Assembly (NCBI GenBank): GCA_029762625.1
Contig: JARVGI010000007.1
Coordinates: 1-64,000, forward strand
Length of the DNA: 64,000 nucleotides
Reading direction: 5' to 3'
DNA from: Methanomicrobiaceae archaeon
GTDB lineage: Archaea; Halobacteriota; Methanomicrobia; Methanomicrobiales; Methanomicrobiaceae
This document shows, piece after piece, positions 61,549 to 64,000 of the stretch; position 1 is the first letter of the stretch, and every line of letters begins with the position of its first letter. The notes below the pieces were generated by a model. It did not search any database, was not told where the DNA came from, and saw only the letters and a program-made list of their open reading frames with translations. Made by a program: the position numbers and the translations under genes.

Positions 61549-62487
61549 TCAGACCATGACATTTGTTTCTGAAAAAGGTCGTATCTTCAGCCATATGTAA
61601 TTGCGCATTCTGGACGGGAGGACTTCTGCCACATCGCCCACCGTAACCCCGTCCTCGATCTCCAGCGCGCGCAGGTCATCCGCATAGGTCTCGTAGTCCA
61701 CCTTGACCCGCAGGCCCGCGATCTGGACGGTGATCGGGGTGGGGTGCGTGGATTCGGCCGAAATCCGCATCTTCTCATCGATGACCACCATCAAACGGGC
61801 CGGGGAGATCGAGAGGGGGTCCTGCGCGATCTCCTCGCGGTAGGCGCTGAGCACACTCGAGACCTCGTCAACAACCCGGTCGAGGGGTTCGAGCTCCTCC
61901 TCTTTTCGCATCCGGTGCGCAACCCTCCCGAGATCGCCCACATAGCCCTCGACCGGCGGCTGGATGATCTCTTTCAGGCGCTCGGTCGAGGGGGCGCCGG
62001 CGACCACGATAGGGACGGTGACGCCACGGCGCAACGCGGGCAGTTTCTCCCGGATGCATTCCTCGAAGTTGCCCAGCAGGTAGACCGCGCAGTCGTGCTC
62101 GTTGATTACATCCCGTTCCTCGAGGTTGAGGTTGGCAATCCTTTTTCCGAACCCTCGGGCAAGCCCGATCACGTTGGTCTTTGCGCCCACGCGGCGCAGG
62201 TATTCGGCCACATCGCAGGAGGCGTGCGGGAGGTGGTGGATCTCGAGGCTGGGGCTTATAACGGCGATCTCGGTGCCCACGAGCGGCGCCTCGATCACCT
62301 CGCCGGCGAGGGGGCGGGCAACCGTGCGCAGGTAGTCGATATCCTCTTTGGGAACCAGGGACTGGAGCACGACCTCCTGGGCGAGCTGGTGCTTCTGGAT
62401 GACATACCCCCCAAGGTCATCGATGAGATCGACGATCTCGTCGTGGCGGTAGACACCTCCCTTGTAGGTGATCGGCACGAGCGTCAT
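61549..62487 (-). CDS. mmp7: Methanogenesis marker protein 7
   Basis: A 312-aa protein I recognise as marker 7: [65 protein letters not shown] and the C-terminal VLPSRMRNYIWLKIRP. Marker 7 is found in the complex that activates methyl-coenzyme M reductase. Cysteines (e.g. SCDV, CAV, ECI) might serve clusters. The start overlaps mmp17 stop by 4 bp. Assignment is from memory of the family. Confidence 0.85.
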   Translation of the reverse strand: MTLVPITYKGGVYRHDEIVDLIDDLGGYVIQKHQLAQEVVLQSLVPKEDIDYLRTVARPLAGEVIEAPLVGTEIAVISPSLEIHHLPHASCDVAEYLRRVGAKTNVIGLARGFGKRIANLNLEERDVINEHDCAVYLLGNFEECIREKLPALRRGVTVPIVVAGAPSTERLKEIIQPPVEGYVGDLGRVAHRMRKEEELEPLDRVVDEVSSVLSAYREEIAQDPLSISPARLMVVIDEKMRISAESTHPTPITVQIAGLRVKVDYETYADDLRALEIEDGVTVGDVAEVLPSRMRNYIWLKIRPFSETNVMV

Positions 62488-63068
62488 TCATTCACCCCGA
62501 TTTTGGCAAAGTTCTCCGCGAGCAGGCGGTCCACCTCGCCCTCTTCGAGCGTGTTCTCGCTCGCCACATAGTAAAACCTCCCCTCTTTCACGAGCTGGCG
62601 CCTGACCTTGAAGCCCTCGGGGGCGATGTACTGGAAGGCGTAGATGATGTCTTTTGCCAGGCTTTCGGTGGGATCAAACACGATAAGGTCCTCGATGTCG
62701 GACGGGTCCACCGCGCCGCCCCGGATCTGGATCGTCCACCGGTCGGGCTGCTCCACCAGGTCGCGCCCGAACCGCTCCCAGAGGATGTGCAGGAGCCGGG
62801 ACAAATGGGTCTCGTCGGAAATATCGATGAGCACGCCGTCCCCCTTCTCGAGTACGTTTGCAAAATCACGGAGCCGCACCCGCCGGGGCAGTTTTCTGGT
62901 CAGGCCCACCGCGAGAAAGAGAGGCACCTTCGGATCGATAAAGATGTGCAGCCTGCCGATCACCTTGATCAGGTCGAGGTCGCCGAGGATATCCCCGGCT
63001 ATCCGCCGGTAGGATTCCGCCCCCACCGCATCCTCGCATTCCACCTCGAAATACTCAAACGCTTTCAT
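62484..63068 (-). CDS. mmp17: Methanogenesis marker protein 17
   Basis: A 194-aa protein starting [22 protein letters not shown], with [23 protein letters not shown] and the C-terminal [21 protein letters not shown], matching marker 17. Also reported as part of the MCR activation complex. ATG 63068 (not the upstream open part) fits. Overlaps mmp15 by 14 bp and mmp7 by 4. Confidence 0.85.
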   Translation of the reverse strand: MKAFEYFEVECEDAVGAESYRRIAGDILGDLDLIKVIGRLHIFIDPKVPLFLAVGLTRKLPRRVRLRDFANVLEKGDGVLIDISDETHLSRLLHILWERFGRDLVEQPDRWTIQIRGGAVDPSDIEDLIVFDPTESLAKDIIYAFQYIAPEGFKVRRQLVKEGRFYYVASENTLEEGEVDRLLAENFAKIGVNE

Positions 63069-64000
63069 CGGATCGTCCACCCCTGAACCCCGAGGCAAGC
63101 AGTGCGCAGCCGACCGCACCGATGAACTGCGAGTGCGGGGGGACCAGGATATCCGTCTGCAGGAGCTGGCCCATCTCGTGGACCAGCCCTTCGATGAGCG
63201 ACGTCCCGCCCACCATGATCACCGGCTCCTTGATGTCCACCTCCTGCAGCTGCTGCTCGAACACCTGTTCGGCAACGCTGTGGCAGGCTGCCGCCGCCAC
63301 ATCTTCCGGGGTGCTGCCTGCGGCCAGCGCATTGACCAGGCTCTGCGTACCGAAGACGATGCAGTAGCTGTTCATGGGGACATTCTTCGAGAGCCCCTTC
63401 ATTGCAAGAGGCCCGAGCTCGGTGATGTCGATCCCCAGCCGTTTCGCGGTCATTTCGAGGAACCTCCCGCTGGCGCCCGCACAGATGCCGCCCATGGTGA
63501 AGGTTCCCGGGATGCCGCCCTGCACCGAGATGGCCTTGTTGTCCATGCCACCGATATCGATGACCGTGGCCGGGCCGTGCTGGCGGCCTGCAAGATAGAC
63601 CGCTCCCTTGGAGTTCACGGTCAGTTCCTCCTGTACGAGATTTGCGGCGAGGTGGTCGCCCACCAGGAAGCGCCCATAGCCGGTCGTCCCGATGGCTTCT
63701 ATCTCGTCGATCGTCACCCCCGCCTCCTCGAGCGCCCGCGCCACCGCCTCCTCGGCGCTCTCCTTCACCCTGACGGTGGGAAGCCACCCGGTGCCGACGA
63801 TCTCGTTCTCGCGCATGACCACCGCCTTGGTGGTAGACGACCCGCTGTCCACCCCGAGGGTGAGCCCCTCCTGCACCTCGCGGGCTAGGAGGGCGCGGCG
63901 CCGGGCGATGGTGGTCAGCGCCTCCATCCGGGTCAGCAGCGTTCCGGCCGTCGTGCGCTCCGTAAACGAGTAGCTGACCACCGGAAGGTCGGAATGTTCG
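63055..64000 (-). CDS. mmp15: Methanogenesis marker protein 15 (partial; 5' end off the right edge)
   Basis: The frame is open to the window end (315 codons visible). Residues show a BadF/BcrA-type ATPase: [16 protein letters not shown] (phosphate loop), [28 protein letters not shown] and [21 protein letters not shown] with a conserved Cys for a 4Fe-4S cluster in this family. It is first of the mmp15-mmp17-mmp7 overlap-linked operon. Family members have about 400 aa, so roughly 90 N-terminal residues are outside. Role: probably ATP-driven electron delivery in MCR activation (inference). Confidence 0.88.
   Translation of the reverse strand, partial: EHSDLPVVSYSFTERTTAGTLLTRMEALTTIARRRALLAREVQEGLTLGVDSGSSTTKAVVMRENEIVGTGWLPTVRVKESAEEAVARALEEAGVTIDEIEAIGTTGYGRFLVGDHLAANLVQEELTVNSKGAVYLAGRQHGPATVIDIGGMDNKAISVQGGIPGTFTMGGICAGASGRFLEMTAKRLGIDITELGPLAMKGLSKNVPMNSYCIVFGTQSLVNALAAGSTPEDVAAAACHSVAEQVFEQQLQEVDIKEPVIMVGGTSLIEGLVHEMGQLLQTDILVPPHSQFIGAVGCALLASGFRGGRSDESV

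Noticed and set aside
1-64000. CRISPR arrays or long direct repeats
   Set aside because: None seen by eye anywhere in the window; no cas genes either.

Overview
The window is a gene-dense, GC-rich chromosomal segment of a hydrogenotrophic methanogenic archaeon, most likely Methanomicrobiales. Evidence: methenyl-H4MPT cyclohydrolase (Mch), a methanopterin-biosynthesis enzyme (MptG type), methanogenesis marker proteins 12, 7, 17 and 15, archaeal ThrRS, geranylgeranylglyceryl-phosphate synthase, Orc1/Cdc6, family B polymerase, archaeal-style TATA boxes, and frequent 1-20 bp gene overlaps. All functions are read from sequence; nothing was searched.

Layout. 1-8 kb: partial mmp12, divergent from a sugar-nucleotide epimerase, a small multidrug-export-family protein and ApgM; then a DUF98-MptG fusion, a zinc-ribbon protein, an Orc1/Cdc6 paralogue and mch. 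8-11.7 kb: small secreted or membrane proteins, tRNA-Val(UAC) and a 57-residue zinc-ribbon protein. 11.7-25.7 kb: stand-alone NifB, then a long minus-strand block of information-processing genes (thrS, dcd, trmJ-like, GGGPS, topA, gatB, gatA, gatC), a glutaminase-less asparagine-synthetase-like gene, and purB. 26-28.3 kb: a PAS sensor and an RND exporter, both missing their 5' ends at the same point (about 27,300), which looks like a deletion or a misjoin.

28.3-36.4 kb: a minus-strand operon acsB-acsD-acsC-acsV-(core MetE)-cooC. AcsB is full length (676 aa) with the N-terminal CODH-binding domain typical of bacterial ACS, and its cysteines match Moorella ACS with a constant offset of 52. No CODH catalytic subunit lies in the window. 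The operon carries a methyl group on a corrinoid iron-sulfur protein, keeps that protein reductively active (AcsV), supplies nickel (CooC), and can pass the methyl to acetyl-CoA synthase and perhaps to homocysteine.

36.4-47.6 kb: corA, a small membrane protein, an XPD/DinG helicase with ogt, panE-mobA, a flavodoxin, pyrK-pyrD, and divergent mdh-polB. 47.6-50.6 kb: a decayed zone with a TPR gene interrupted by an in-frame TAG, a TnpB remnant, palindromes and about 1 kb without genes. 50.6-53.6 kb: flavodoxin, tautomerase, UbiA prenyltransferase and a DUF523-DUF1722 protein. 53.6-60.8 kb: a minus-strand carbohydrate cluster (GH57, two GT4 glycosyltransferases, an APH-like kinase and three HAD paralogues, one lacking its nucleophile). 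61-64 kb: an AhpD-like protein, then mmp15-mmp17-mmp7, which are linked to methyl-coenzyme M reductase activation.
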